DNA from: Prado023 sp963697345
GTDB lineage: Bacteria; Actinomycetota; Actinomycetes; S36-B12; CAIYMF01
Direction of reading: 5' to 3'
Length of the DNA: 64,000 nt
NCBI GenBank assembly: GCA_963697345.1
Contig: CAVONS010000007.1
Location: 248,001 to 312,000 of the forward strand
The notes beneath the pieces are model-generated. The model was not told where the DNA came from. It did no database searches and saw only the letters and a list, made by a program, of their open reading frames with translations. A program made the translations under genes and the position numbers. Below, in pieces: positions 7,533-18,860 of this stretch; position 1 is the stretch's first letter; every line of letters starts with the position of its first letter.

Positions 7533-9224
7533 ATGGGCCATCTGGACGTCTCGCGCGTCACGTTCGCGCTGCCCGATGGTCGAGTCCTGCTCGACGAGGT
7601 CAGCTTCAAGGTGGCTGAGGGCCGCGTGACGGCTCTGGTGGGTGCCAACGGCTCGGGCAAGTCCACACTGATGCGGATGATCTCCGGCGACGAGCCTGTG
7701 CAGTCCGGCGCGATCACCCGGGTGGGATCCCTGGGCGTCATGCGCCAGTTCGTGGGCCACATGGCCAGCGGCTCGCTGCGCGACCTCCTGCTGGCGGTGG
7801 CACCCCCCGCACTGGCCGCGGCCGCAGCCGAGCTGGATTCCTCGGAGCTGGCCATGATGGACGCCGACGATGAGGCCACCCAGATGCGCTACGCGCACGC
7901 CATCTCGGAGTGGGCGGAGCTGGGCGGCTATGACCTCGAGGTCGTCTGGGATGTGGTGTCGGTCGCTGCCCTGGCCACCCCGTTCGCGCAGGCCCAGTAC
8001 CGGGAGCTGTCCACTCTGTCAGGAGGCGAGCAGAAGCGCATCGTCCTTGAGGCACTCCTGCGGGGCCCGGACGAGGTCCTGCTGCTCGACGAGCCCGACA
8101 ACTACCTCGACGTCCCGGGCAAGCTCTGGTTGGAGCAGCGGCTCGAGGAGACCACCAAGACGGTGCTGCTGATCAGTCACGACCGTGAGCTCCTGGCCAA
8201 TGCCGCCGACGTCATCGTCACGATCGAGCTGTCCGCGGCCGGGAACACGGCCTGGACCCATCCGGGCAGCTTCCGCACCTACCACGAGGCGCGGGCCGCG
8301 CGATTCGACCGCCTGGACGAACTCACGCGCCGCTGGGACGAGGAGCACACCAAGCTCAAGGACCTCGTGCAGTACTACAAGGTCAAGGCGGCCTACAACG
8401 ACGGCCTGGCCTCTCGTCTGCAGGCAGCACGCACCCGTCTTGCCAAGTTCGAGGAGGCAGGCCCCCCCGAGGCCCAGCCGATGAAGCAGGCCGTGAAGAT
8501 GCGCCTGCGTGGAGGGCGCACGGGCAAGAAGAGCGTGGTCTGCACGGACCTGGCGCTGGCGACCCCGGACGGTGCCCAGCTCGTGGAGCCCTTCGACCTG
8601 GAGGTCTGGTTCGGTGACCGCGTGGCGGTGCTGGGGGCCAACGGGTCGGGCAAGTCACACTTCCTGCGCCTGTTGGCCGTGGGTGGGTCGGAGCCCGATC
8701 GGGAGCACGAGCCGGTGTCCGAGGTGGTCATCACACCGGTGGTCCACACCGGGCGGGCACGACTGGGGGCGCGGGTCCGGCCCGGCTGGTTCGCCCAGAC
8801 CCATGCACATCCCGAATGGGTCGGGCGCACCCTGCTGGAGATCCTGCATCGAGGCGATGAGCATCGCAGCGGTCTGGGCCGGGAGGCTGCCGCCCGGGTC
8901 CTGGACCGCTATGAGTTGGCCAGGACCGGTGAGCAGTCCTTCGAGCTGCTCTCCGGCGGGCAGCAGGCTCGCTTCCAGGTCCTGCTGCTCGAGCTGTCCG
9001 GTGCCACCCTGCTGCTCCTCGACGAGCCCACCGACAACCTGGACATGGCCTCGGCAGAGGCCCTTGAGGAGGGGCTGGCTGCCTTCGAGGGCACAGTGCT
9101 GGCCGTCACCCATGACCGCTGGTTCGCGCGCGGCTTCGACCGGTTCGTGGTGTTCGGCGCCGACGGGCGTGTTCGGGAGGTCGACGAACCCGTCTGGGAC
9201 GAGGCCCGCGCCCTTCGCGGCTGA
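7533..9224 (+). CDS. ABC-F family ATPase
   Basis: A 563-residue cytosolic protein with two ABC domains and no membrane segments. The first domain has Walker A GANGSGKSTLM, signature LSGGEQKR and Walker B VLLLDEPDNYLD. The second has GANGSGKSHFLRL, LLSGGQQARFQ and LLLLDEPTDNLD. The linker between them is charged and helical, as in ABC-F proteins, which act on the ribosome in translation or antibiotic protection. The substrate or ribosomal state cannot be told from sequence. Start ATG 7533 follows a GACGAT hexamer by 6 nt, with TTGGCG 18 bp further upstream, suggesting a leaderless transcript. Confidence 0.9.
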   Translation: MGHLDVSRVTFALPDGRVLLDEVSFKVAEGRVTALVGANGSGKSTLMRMISGDEPVQSGAITRVGSLGVMRQFVGHMASGSLRDLLLAVAPPALAAAAAELDSSELAMMDADDEATQMRYAHAISEWAELGGYDLEVVWDVVSVAALATPFAQAQYRELSTLSGGEQKRIVLEALLRGPDEVLLLDEPDNYLDVPGKLWLEQRLEETTKTVLLISHDRELLANAADVIVTIELSAAGNTAWTHPGSFRTYHEARAARFDRLDELTRRWDEEHTKLKDLVQYYKVKAAYNDGLASRLQAARTRLAKFEEAGPPEAQPMKQAVKMRLRGGRTGKKSVVCTDLALATPDGAQLVEPFDLEVWFGDRVAVLGANGSGKSHFLRLLAVGGSEPDREHEPVSEVVITPVVHTGRARLGARVRPGWFAQTHAHPEWVGRTLLEILHRGDEHRSGLGREAAARVLDRYELARTGEQSFELLSGGQQARFQVLLLELSGATLLLLDEPTDNLDMASAEALEEGLAAFEGTVLAVTHDRWFARGFDRFVVFGADGRVREVDEPVWDEARALRG

Positions 9225-9249
9225 CGCCGGCGGTGTGTGGCGCTGCTGA

Positions 9250-9558
9250 TCAGCCCGACCACCCGTAGCGGTCCAGATCGACGCGTTCACCGTCGCGGGT
9301 CACGCTGAATGCCACGCCCTCTGCCCGCAGGTGCTCGGCGGCCGCAACCTCATGCCCGGGTGCCAGCAGACCGCCGGCGCGGACCACACGCCACCACGGA
9401 ACGCTGCCGCCGAAGCGCGCCAGTGCTGTGCCCACGGCCCGAGGTGCCCGGGAACCGAGGCGCTCGGCGACATCGCCGTAGGTGAGCACATGGCCCGGCG
9501 GTATCGTGGCGACCAGGTCCAGCACACGTTCGGCGAACGGGGTGGGCAGCACCCGCAC
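9250..9558 (-). CDS. Alkyltransferase-like protein (ATL, MGMT family)
   Basis: A 102-residue protein that fits the C-terminal DNA-binding domain of O6-alkylguanine transferases: FAERVLDLVATIPPGHV, LTYGDVAERLGS and PRAVGTALAR (helix-turn-helix with Arg finger). Where MGMT has the alkyl-accepting Cys (PCHR) this protein reads PWWRVVRAG. It is therefore an ATL protein, which binds alkylated guanines and is thought to hand them to nucleotide excision repair. GTG 9558 is the family-like start; GTG 9552 is an alternative. Divergent from rplM. Confidence 0.88.
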   Translation of the reverse strand: MRVLPTPFAERVLDLVATIPPGHVLTYGDVAERLGSRAPRAVGTALARFGGSVPWWRVVRAGGLLAPGHEVAAAEHLRAEGVAFSVTRDGERVDLDRYGWSG

Positions 9559-9601
9559 AGTCTGACGCCCCCGATGCCACGGACGGGTCGCACAGCACGA
9601 T

Positions 9602-9630
9602 TTGGCCGCCTGCCTTCGCCCCGGTACCCT
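9602..9630 (+). promoter_or_regulatory. Promoter of rplM-rpsI
   Basis: TTGGCC (9602-9607) and TACCCT (9625-9630) are separated by 17 bp. Transcription would begin near 9637, leaving a leader of about 127 nt before rplM. Confidence 0.65.
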
Positions 9631-9763
9631 AGACAGAGCATTGCGTGGGTCCGTCCTGCGCATGTTGAACGGTCCCGGAGCGCGATCCACGGGTCGCGGC
9701 AGCGGCCACACGCCGGTCCCGGCCCGTTCGACCACCACACGGAAACGAACGAAGGCTCTCACA

Positions 9764-10207
9764 GTGCGCACGTACAGCCCCAAGGCTGGCGAGATCACCC
9801 GCCAGTGGCACGTCATCGACGCGACCGACGTCGTCCTCGGCCGTCTGGCCTCCCACGCTGCGATCCTGCTGCGCGGCAAGCACAAGCCGACCTTCGCCCC
9901 GCACGTGGATGGCGGTGACTTCGTCATCATCATCAACGCCGAGAAGGTGGCACTGTCCGGCGCCAAGCGCGAGCAGAAGATGGACTACCGGCATTCCGGG
10001 TACCCGGGCGGCCTGAGCGCCACCAGCTACGGCGCCCTCCTGGAGAAGAACCCCCGGCGCGCCGTGGAGAAGGCCGTCAAGGGCATGCTCCCGCACAACA
10101 AGCTCGGTCGCGCCCAGGGCTCGAAGCTCAAGGTCTACGCAGGCGCAGAGCACCCCCACGCGGCGCAGAAGCCCGTGCCATTCACGATCACGCAGGTCGC
10201 GCAGTAA
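9764..10207 (+). CDS. rplM: 50S ribosomal protein L13
   Basis: A 147-residue early-assembly 23S rRNA-binding protein, with WHVIDATDVVLGRLAS, LLRGKHKPTFAPHVDGGDFV and AVKGMLPHNKLGRAQGSKLK. GTG start with GAAGG upstream. The frame is open upstream of 9764 but no family homology lies there. Pairs with rpsI 35 nt downstream, the universal order. Confidence 0.98.
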   Translation: MRTYSPKAGEITRQWHVIDATDVVLGRLASHAAILLRGKHKPTFAPHVDGGDFVIIINAEKVALSGAKREQKMDYRHSGYPGGLSATSYGALLEKNPRRAVEKAVKGMLPHNKLGRAQGSKLKVYAGAEHPHAAQKPVPFTITQVAQ

Positions 10208-10242
10208 GCGCCACGGCGAACCCGTCCCAACGAAAGGAACCC

Positions 10243-10740
10243 GTGGCTGTGAGCACCGAGACCACGCAGGCCGTCGATGAGGTCATCGAGGGCGACTACT
10301 CAACCGAGACCCCCGCGAGCGCTGAGACTGTGGCGCCGCGACCGGTCATGACCGCTCCTGCCCAGGCCACCGGCCGACGCAAGGAAGCAGTTGCCCGCGT
10401 GCGCATCGTGCCGGGCAGCGGCGTCTGGACCGTCAACGGCCGGACGCTGGAGGACTACTTCCCGAACAAGGTCCACCAGCAGCTGGTCAATGAGCCCTTC
10501 CGCACCCTCGAGCTCGATGGCGCCTATGACATCATCGCGCGCATCGATGGTGGCGGGATCACCGGCCAGGCAGGCGCGCTGCGCCTGGGCATTGCCCGTT
10601 GCCTCAACGAGATCGACGAGGAGGCCAACCGGCCGGCCCTCAAGAAGGCCGGCTTCCTGACCCGCGACGCCCGCATCAAGGAGCGCAAGAAGTATGGCCT
10701 GAAGAAGGCCCGCAAGGCTCCCCAGTACTCCAAGCGCTGA
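10243..10740 (+). CDS. rpsI: 30S ribosomal protein S9
   Basis: A 165-residue protein whose C-terminal tail reaches the P-site tRNA. GRRKEAVARVRIVPGSG, NEPFRTLELDGAYD, GQAGALRLGIARCL and the terminal KARKAPQYSKR are diagnostic. The first ~35 residues are an acidic extension common in actinobacteria. AAAGGAA precedes the GTG start. A hairpin follows after 45 nt. Confidence 0.98.
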   Translation: MAVSTETTQAVDEVIEGDYSTETPASAETVAPRPVMTAPAQATGRRKEAVARVRIVPGSGVWTVNGRTLEDYFPNKVHQQLVNEPFRTLELDGAYDIIARIDGGGITGQAGALRLGIARCLNEIDEEANRPALKKAGFLTRDARIKERKKYGLKKARKAPQYSKR

Positions 10741-10785
10741 TCCGCTGAGCGAGCCTGGCTCGCGCAGCACCCGTCAGCTCGCACC

Positions 10786-10828
10786 AGGAGCGCCGGCACC
10801 CGACCCCGCGGTCAGGTACGGCGCTCCT
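10786..10828 (+). terminator. Terminator of rplM-rpsI (convergent with treZ)
   Basis: AGGAGCGCCG (10786-10795) and CGGCGCTCCT (10819-10828) are perfect 10-bp inverted arms with a 23-nt loop, followed by a modestly T-rich GCTGTTCTGT. It lies between the convergent rpsI and treZ stops and could serve both strands. Confidence 0.65.
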
Positions 10829-10856
10829 GCTGTTCTGTGTCCCCGCGCGCACCTGC

Positions 10857-12626
10857 TCAGGTCGCGGAGGGCCCCAGGAGCGCGACCCCATGCCCGGTCA
10901 GCCGGACGCCCTCGGCAACGCAGACCACTGGGTCCCAGGTGAGCAGGACGTCCCTGCGGTCGGCGCCCGGCAGCGGTACCAGCTGGGCGTCCGCGCTGAG
11001 GTTGACCACGAGCGCGCTCGCGCCCCGATGCAGGACGAACCACGACTCGTCGTCCGGGTCGCGGTCCAATCGCGTGAGCGACCGGTCGTCGCACGCGACG
11101 TCGGGCAGCTCCTGGCGCAGGGCGATCAGACGACGGTGGAACTCCAGCAGCCGCGCTCCCGCGGGCTCCTCGGCCTCGGTCCAGTCCAGCTTGCTGGCCT
11201 CGAAGGTGGTGACGGCCTGCGGGTTGGGAACCTCGACACCCTCGCCGTAGAGGACGTCCCAGCCGTGTGAGCCGAACTCACGGGTGCGCCCCTCGCGCAC
11301 GGCCTCGCCGAGCTCCGGGTCGGTGAAGGACGTGAAGAACTGGAACGGCGTGCGGGCACCCCACTCCTCGCCCATGAAGAGCATCGGGGTGAAGGGCCCA
11401 GTCAGGATCACCGCCGCCTCGATCGCCAGTTGACCGTCGGAGAGCACCCGGCTCGGCCGGTCGCCGATGGCTCGGTTGCCGACCTGATCGTGGTTCTGCG
11501 CCGACACGACGAAGGCATGGCCGCCGACCTGCGCCGGGACCGGCGCCCCCCAGGGCACCCCGCGGAACGTCGAGAGGCCACCGTCGTGGACGAACACCCC
11601 GGTCAGGGCCTTGTCCAGCACCTCGAGCGTGCCGAAGTCGACGTAGTAGCCGTGCCGTTCGCCGGTCATCAGCGTGTGCAGCGCATGGTGGACGTCGTCT
11701 GCCCATTGGGCCTGCATGCCCAGCCCGCCTGCGGGACGGGGGAGGACCACCGCCGGCTGGTTCAGGTCCGACTCGGCCACAAGCGACAGTGGTCGGCCCA
11801 GCTCTGCGGACAGCACGGCGGTCCGGTCGGCGAGCTCGGCCAGGATGTGGGTCCCGGAGTCGTCGACCAGGGCATGGATGGCATCCAGTCGCAGGGCATC
11901 GATGCCGAAGTCGCTGAACCAGCGCAGGGCGTTGTCGATGATGTAGGCCCGCACGGGGCCGGAGTCGGGGCCATCGAGGTTCACACCGTCGCCCCACGGG
12001 GTCTGGTGCCGGTCGGTGAAGTACGGCCCGTAGTTCGCCAGGTAGTTGCCGGCCGGCCCCAGGTGGTTGTAGACGACGTCGAGGCAGACCCCGATCCCCG
12101 CGCCATGCGCGGCTGCCACGAACCGCTGCAGGGCAGCAGGTCCGCCGTAGGCCGCGTGCACGGCGTAGGGGCTCACCCCGTCGTAGCCCCACCCGCGATC
12201 GCCGTCGAAGGCCGCCAGCGGCATGAGCTCGACCATCCCCACACCGAGGCCTGCCAGGTGATCGAGCCCGGCGATGGCGGAGTCCAGCGTGCCCCCGGAC
12301 GTGAAGGTCCCCACGTGCAACTCGTAGTGCACCGCACCAGGGGCGGGCCGTCCTGACCAGCCCTCTGCAGGCCAGGTGAACTCAGCGGTGTCGAACGTCC
12401 GGCTGGGGCCGTGCACACCGGCCGGTTGCCAGGGGCTGCGCGGATCGGGCAGCGGGTCGGCCCCGTCGAGGCTGAACGCGTAGTCCGTGCCGCTGGCCAG
12501 GGCGGGGGTCGACCACCAGCCGCCACCGGTGGCCCGCATCGGCAGGGCGGCCTCCCCGGAACCGGGCAGCACGATCGAGACCGATTCTGCCTGGGGGGCC
12601 CACAGCGTCAGGTCGTCTGAGGTCAT
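10857..12626 (-). CDS. treZ: Malto-oligosyltrehalose trehalohydrolase TreZ
   Basis: A 589-residue GH13 enzyme that releases trehalose from maltooligosyl-trehalose made by TreY. An N-terminal carbohydrate-module-like domain (LTLWAPQAESVSIVLPG) is followed by the barrel motifs DVVYNHLGP, GIDALRLDAIH (nucleophile Asp), SLVAESD (acid/base Glu) and SAQNHDQVGNR (transition-state Asp), then FMGEEWGA. Last gene of a glgX-treY-treZ operon, 46 nt after treY. Confidence 0.95.
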   Translation of the reverse strand: MTSDDLTLWAPQAESVSIVLPGSGEAALPMRATGGGWWSTPALASGTDYAFSLDGADPLPDPRSPWQPAGVHGPSRTFDTAEFTWPAEGWSGRPAPGAVHYELHVGTFTSGGTLDSAIAGLDHLAGLGVGMVELMPLAAFDGDRGWGYDGVSPYAVHAAYGGPAALQRFVAAAHGAGIGVCLDVVYNHLGPAGNYLANYGPYFTDRHQTPWGDGVNLDGPDSGPVRAYIIDNALRWFSDFGIDALRLDAIHALVDDSGTHILAELADRTAVLSAELGRPLSLVAESDLNQPAVVLPRPAGGLGMQAQWADDVHHALHTLMTGERHGYYVDFGTLEVLDKALTGVFVHDGGLSTFRGVPWGAPVPAQVGGHAFVVSAQNHDQVGNRAIGDRPSRVLSDGQLAIEAAVILTGPFTPMLFMGEEWGARTPFQFFTSFTDPELGEAVREGRTREFGSHGWDVLYGEGVEVPNPQAVTTFEASKLDWTEAEEPAGARLLEFHRRLIALRQELPDVACDDRSLTRLDRDPDDESWFVLHRGASALVVNLSADAQLVPLPGADRRDVLLTWDPVVCVAEGVRLTGHGVALLGPSAT

Positions 12627-12672
12627 CGGTTTCCGTCCCGTCGTCTCCGGCTGCTCCGTGGTGTGAAGGGCG

Positions 12673-15192
12673 TTACTGGCCTGCGGCGATGTCGATGGCC
12701 TCGAGCAGCGCCACTGGCCTCGACCTCAGCAGGTCAGCCAGCTCCTGCGCCCCACCCTCGATGGTCGGCTCGTCGGCGCCGGCCAGGACGTTGCGCCACT
12801 GCCCATCGGGCAGGACGACCGTGTTCTCGTTCCAGCCCCCGTGCGGATGCAGTGAGGCGCTCAACCGGGTCGTGATGGTGACGGCGCGGGCCTGGCCTGC
12901 CCGGGTCCTGGCGAAGGCCACGGCGTGGCCGGTGGAGGTGGGCAGTGGCCGGTAGCCGGCCTCCGCCCCGGCGAAGGCGCCCGGGTTCGCCCTGCGTATG
13001 CGCAGGGCGGCCGCCGTGAGCGCGAGCTTCTCCTCCGACAGGCCGGTGGGGGATGCCCCGGCGTCGAGCCGGGCGAGCCGGGTCGCCAGGGACTCGGCGT
13101 CGACCGGGCCGCGGTTGTCCGGATCCACCAGAGCGGTGAGGTAGGACTCGGTCCCCTGGTAGACGTCAGCAACGCCGGGCAGGGTCAGCTGGATGAGCTT
13201 CGTGCCCAGCACGTTGGCCCGCACCGCCGAGGTGGTCCTCTTGACCCATCCCTCGAACAGCTCGGCGACCTCGGGGTCGGTCACCAGGTGTGTGGCGTAG
13301 GCGGCGAGGGCCTCCTCAGCCGCGGTGTCGGGGGCTGACCAGGACGTCCAGGTCTTGGCCTCCCGGCTGGCCTTCTCCAGGTAGCCGATGAGGCGATCGG
13401 CGCTGATCGGGCCCTTCCCGGTCCACGTCCCGGCCAGGGTCTGCCACAGCAGGTTCTCCGTCCGACCGTCCAGGCCCGTCGGACGCTCGTCCGCGGTGAG
13501 GTCCCGCAGCGCACCGACCAGCTCCACCCAGTCGTCGGGATACTCACTCAGGACGCTCATGCGGGCGCGGACGTCCTCGCCGCGCTTGGCGTCATGGGTC
13601 GACCCAGCCGTCATCGTGGCTGGGATCGAACTGGCGGCGTTGCGCGCCCACGTGTGCAGCTCGTCCGGCGAGATCCCGAAGTGCTGGGGTGCCCCGCCCA
13701 CCTCGCACAGGCTCACCAGGTGGGTCCAGCGGTAGAACGCGGTGTCCTCGACGCCCTTGGCCATCACGGCACCACACACCTGCTGGAACCGGATGATGAG
13801 CTCGGTCCGCTTGGGCTCGGTGACCCTGCCCGAACTTCCCGCCTCGCGTCCCAGCAGCAGGTCGACGACCACGTCGAGCGTCTCGTGCCGCTCGTCGTCG
13901 AGTTCGGTCCGGGCGCGGTCAGCAGCCGCGGCCATCACCCTCTGGCTGGTCTGGTTCGGTGGCTCACCGGGCACGATGTAGGCGCGGTAGCGGTCGAAGG
14001 CCACCAGCAGGGCCATCAGGCACTCGCGCAGCCCCCGTGAGGTGTGGTCGCGCAACCTGACGTCGGCGTCGCAGATGTCGGCCATGAGTGAGGTCAGCCG
14101 GTCGACCTCGGCGTACAGCGGGCCGGTGACGACCTGCCCCTTGGCCTCATCGATCAGGGCCTCGAGGTCACCACGCACGTCGCCTGCGAGCTTCTGCATC
14201 AGCTTGCCCAGGGGGCGACCGCCGTTCGGGTCGACGAACAGCGACTGGGTCCGCCACATCGCGTCGTAGCCGGTGGTCCCGGCAACGTCCCAGTCCGCGG
14301 GCAGCTCCTCGTCGGACTCCAGGATCTTCTCGGCCACGACCCAGGCCCCGCCGGTGGCCCGCGCCAGCTGCGCGAAGTACTTGCGGGGATCGGCCAGGCC
14401 GTCGGGGTGGTCGATACGGAACCCGTCGATGTGTCCGGCATCGAACAGCTCGAGCAGGAGGGCGTGGGTCGCATCGAAGACCTCGTCGACCTCGACCCGG
14501 ACCGCGGCCAGGGTGCCGATGTCGAAGAAGCGCCGGTAGTTGAGCTCCTCGTCGGCCACATGCCAGTAGGCCAGCCGGTAGTACTGGCGCTCGACGAGCT
14601 CGGCCAGGGGCAGCGACTCGGTCCCGGGCCGAACCGGCAGCACGTGCTCGTGATAGCGCAGCACCGTCTGGGGCTCGTCACCCAGGCCGGGCAGGACTGC
14701 CTCGTCCACGGTGAGGTCCCCAGCGCCCAGGACGTCGCCGATCCGAGCGCCGAGGATCGGCATCAGGACCCGCGCCTCCGACGACCCCCAGTCCACGTCG
14801 AACCAGGACGCATAGGGCGATTCAGTGCCCTCGGCCAGGACCGACCACAGCGCGCGGTTGTGGTACGCGGGAGTGGGGACGGCCATGTGGTTGGGCACCA
14901 CGTCGACCACGATTCCCAGCCCGTGGGCGTGGGCTGCCACAGACAGCCGCTCGAAGGAGTCGCGACCGCCCATGACATCGCTGATCCGGGCGTGGTCGAC
15001 CACGTCGTATCCGTGCGTGGAGCCCGGTGCGGCCTGCAGGATGGGCGACAGGTACAGGTCGGTGACGCCCAGCGCCGTGTAGTAGTCCAGCCGTGCCGTG
15101 ACGTCATCGAAGGAGAGGTCCGGTCCCAGCTGCAGCCGGTAGGTGGAGATCGGCAGGCGGCGGCCCGCCCGGGGGAGGTTGCGTGCGCCCAT
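12673..15192 (-). CDS. treY: Malto-oligosyltrehalose synthase TreY
   Basis: An 839-residue GH13 enzyme that turns the reducing-end alpha-1,4 bond of maltodextrin into alpha,alpha-1,1 (trehalosyl). Motifs: STYRLQLGPDLSFDDV at the start, DVVPNHMAVP, HIDGFRIDHPDGLADP, WVVAEKILESDE and GSTHDAKRGEDVRARM. The ATG at 15192 is 2 nt after the glgX stop and directly precedes the family's N-terminal motif, so I prefer it to the open extension upstream. Confidence 0.95.
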   Translation of the reverse strand: MGARNLPRAGRRLPISTYRLQLGPDLSFDDVTARLDYYTALGVTDLYLSPILQAAPGSTHGYDVVDHARISDVMGGRDSFERLSVAAHAHGLGIVVDVVPNHMAVPTPAYHNRALWSVLAEGTESPYASWFDVDWGSSEARVLMPILGARIGDVLGAGDLTVDEAVLPGLGDEPQTVLRYHEHVLPVRPGTESLPLAELVERQYYRLAYWHVADEELNYRRFFDIGTLAAVRVEVDEVFDATHALLLELFDAGHIDGFRIDHPDGLADPRKYFAQLARATGGAWVVAEKILESDEELPADWDVAGTTGYDAMWRTQSLFVDPNGGRPLGKLMQKLAGDVRGDLEALIDEAKGQVVTGPLYAEVDRLTSLMADICDADVRLRDHTSRGLRECLMALLVAFDRYRAYIVPGEPPNQTSQRVMAAAADRARTELDDERHETLDVVVDLLLGREAGSSGRVTEPKRTELIIRFQQVCGAVMAKGVEDTAFYRWTHLVSLCEVGGAPQHFGISPDELHTWARNAASSIPATMTAGSTHDAKRGEDVRARMSVLSEYPDDWVELVGALRDLTADERPTGLDGRTENLLWQTLAGTWTGKGPISADRLIGYLEKASREAKTWTSWSAPDTAAEEALAAYATHLVTDPEVAELFEGWVKRTTSAVRANVLGTKLIQLTLPGVADVYQGTESYLTALVDPDNRGPVDAESLATRLARLDAGASPTGLSEEKLALTAAALRIRRANPGAFAGAEAGYRPLPTSTGHAVAFARTRAGQARAVTITTRLSASLHPHGGWNENTVVLPDGQWRNVLAGADEPTIEGGAQELADLLRSRPVALLEAIDIAAGQ

Positions 15193-15194
15193 GG

Positions 15195-17312
<2,118 letters not shown>

Positions 17313-17452
17313 CCGCACATGATCCCATGCCCGGTTCGTGCGGCCGACCGGCGTCGTCTCGTGGGGCCGATGCCGGATCAGGTGGGGGTGGCTCGTCGGC
17401 TGCCCCGGACAACTAGGCTCCGCGCAGGGAGCATCAACGACGGAGGTAGGAC

Positions 17453-18817
17453 GTGGGCAGGTTGTTCGGCACCGATGGAGTCCGCGGCCTGGCCAACCGC
17501 GACCTGACCGCAGACCTCGCACTGGACCTGGCCGGGGCGGCGGCCCACGTGCTCGGCGAGCTCGGTGAGCTCCACCCCTCCGGTCGACCGGGGGCCAGGC
17601 CGCGCGCCGTGGTGGGCAGGGACCCACGCGCCAGCGGTGAGTTCCTCGAGGCCGCCACGGTGGCCGGCCTGGCCAGCGCGGGGCTGGATGTGCTCGTGCT
17701 CGGCGTCCTGCCGACCCCCGGGGTGGCGCACCTGACCGCCGAGCTGGGCGTGGACCTGGGCGTGATGATCTCGGCGTCGCACAACCCCATGCCCGACAAC
17801 GGGATCAAGTTCTTCGCCCGCGGTGGTCACAAGCTGGCCGACGAGGTGGAGGCGCAGATCGAGGCCCGCCTGGATGAGGGCTGGCAGCGCCCGACCGGAG
17901 ACGCCGTGGGCCGCGTCGTGCCCTACGAGGACGCAGTCAGCGACTACGTGGAGCACCTGTTGTCCTGCACGCCGAACCGGCTCAACGGCCTCAAGGTCGT
18001 GGTCGACACGGGCAATGGCGCTGCGGCCGAGGCTTCGCCGCGGGCATTGCGCAGGATGGGTGCCCAGGTGCTGGCCATCCACTCCAGCCCCGACGGCTAC
18101 AACATCAACGAGGGCTGCGGATCGACCCACATGGACGACCTGCGTGAGGCTGTGGTCGAGCACGGCTACGACATCGGCATCGCCCATGACGGCGATGCCG
18201 ACCGGTGCCTGGCCGTCGATGCGCAGGGCAACGTGATCGACGGCGACCAGATCATGGCAGTCCTGGCACTGGCGCTGCGTGACCACGGCAAGCTGGCCCA
18301 GGACACCGTCGTGGCCACCGTGATGAGCAACCTGGGCTTCAAGCTGGCCATGCGTGACGCCGGGATCAGCATGGTCGAGACGGGGGTGGGCGACAGGTAT
18401 GTGCTGGAGGCCATGCGCGCCCAGAACTACACGCTCGGTGGCGAGCAGAGCGGGCACGTGGTCCTGCTGGACTACGCCACCACCGGTGACGGCACGCTCA
18501 CGGCCCTGCACCTGATGGCCCGGATGGCCGACACCGGCCGGTCGTTGGCCGACCTGGCCAGTGTCCTCACGCCGCTGCCGCAGGTCCTTGTCAATGTGGC
18601 CGACGTGGACCGCTCGGCGGTGGCGACATCACCTGGCCTCAACGATGCCGTGGCGGCTGCCGGGGCGCGCCTGGGCGAGGCTGGCCGGGTCCTGCTGCGC
18701 CCCAGCGGCACCGAGCCACTCGTGCGCGTGATGGTTGAGGCGCCCACGGACGCGCTGGCGCGCGCGGTGGCCGAGGAGCTCGCCTCGGCCGTCGCCCGGG
18801 AGATCCCGCTGCGGTAG
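17453..18817 (+). CDS. glmM: Phosphoglucosamine mutase
   Basis: A 454-residue phosphohexomutase that interconverts glucosamine-6-phosphate and glucosamine-1-phosphate for UDP-GlcNAc and peptidoglycan. It begins GRLFGTDGVRGLAN. The catalytic phosphoserine loop ISASHNPMPDNG (Ser about 109), the metal loop DGDADRCL, the sugar loop GGEQSGH and the phosphate loop RPSGTEPLVRVM are all present. GGAGG precedes the GTG start. A possible -10 TAGGCT (17414-17419) has no clear -35. glmS follows after 43 nt. Confidence 0.97.
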   Translation: MGRLFGTDGVRGLANRDLTADLALDLAGAAAHVLGELGELHPSGRPGARPRAVVGRDPRASGEFLEAATVAGLASAGLDVLVLGVLPTPGVAHLTAELGVDLGVMISASHNPMPDNGIKFFARGGHKLADEVEAQIEARLDEGWQRPTGDAVGRVVPYEDAVSDYVEHLLSCTPNRLNGLKVVVDTGNGAAAEASPRALRRMGAQVLAIHSSPDGYNINEGCGSTHMDDLREAVVEHGYDIGIAHDGDADRCLAVDAQGNVIDGDQIMAVLALALRDHGKLAQDTVVATVMSNLGFKLAMRDAGISMVETGVGDRYVLEAMRAQNYTLGGEQSGHVVLLDYATTGDGTLTALHLMARMADTGRSLADLASVLTPLPQVLVNVADVDRSAVATSPGLNDAVAAAGARLGEAGRVLLRPSGTEPLVRVMVEAPTDALARAVAEELASAVAREIPLR

Positions 18818-18860
18818 GCGCCCCGGCCCGCCGTGGCTGTGGGCCACTACCCTTGGGCCC

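Noticed and set aside
18818..18860. glmS ribozyme
   Set aside because: Only 43 nt between glmM and glmS, far too short, and the start appears leaderless.
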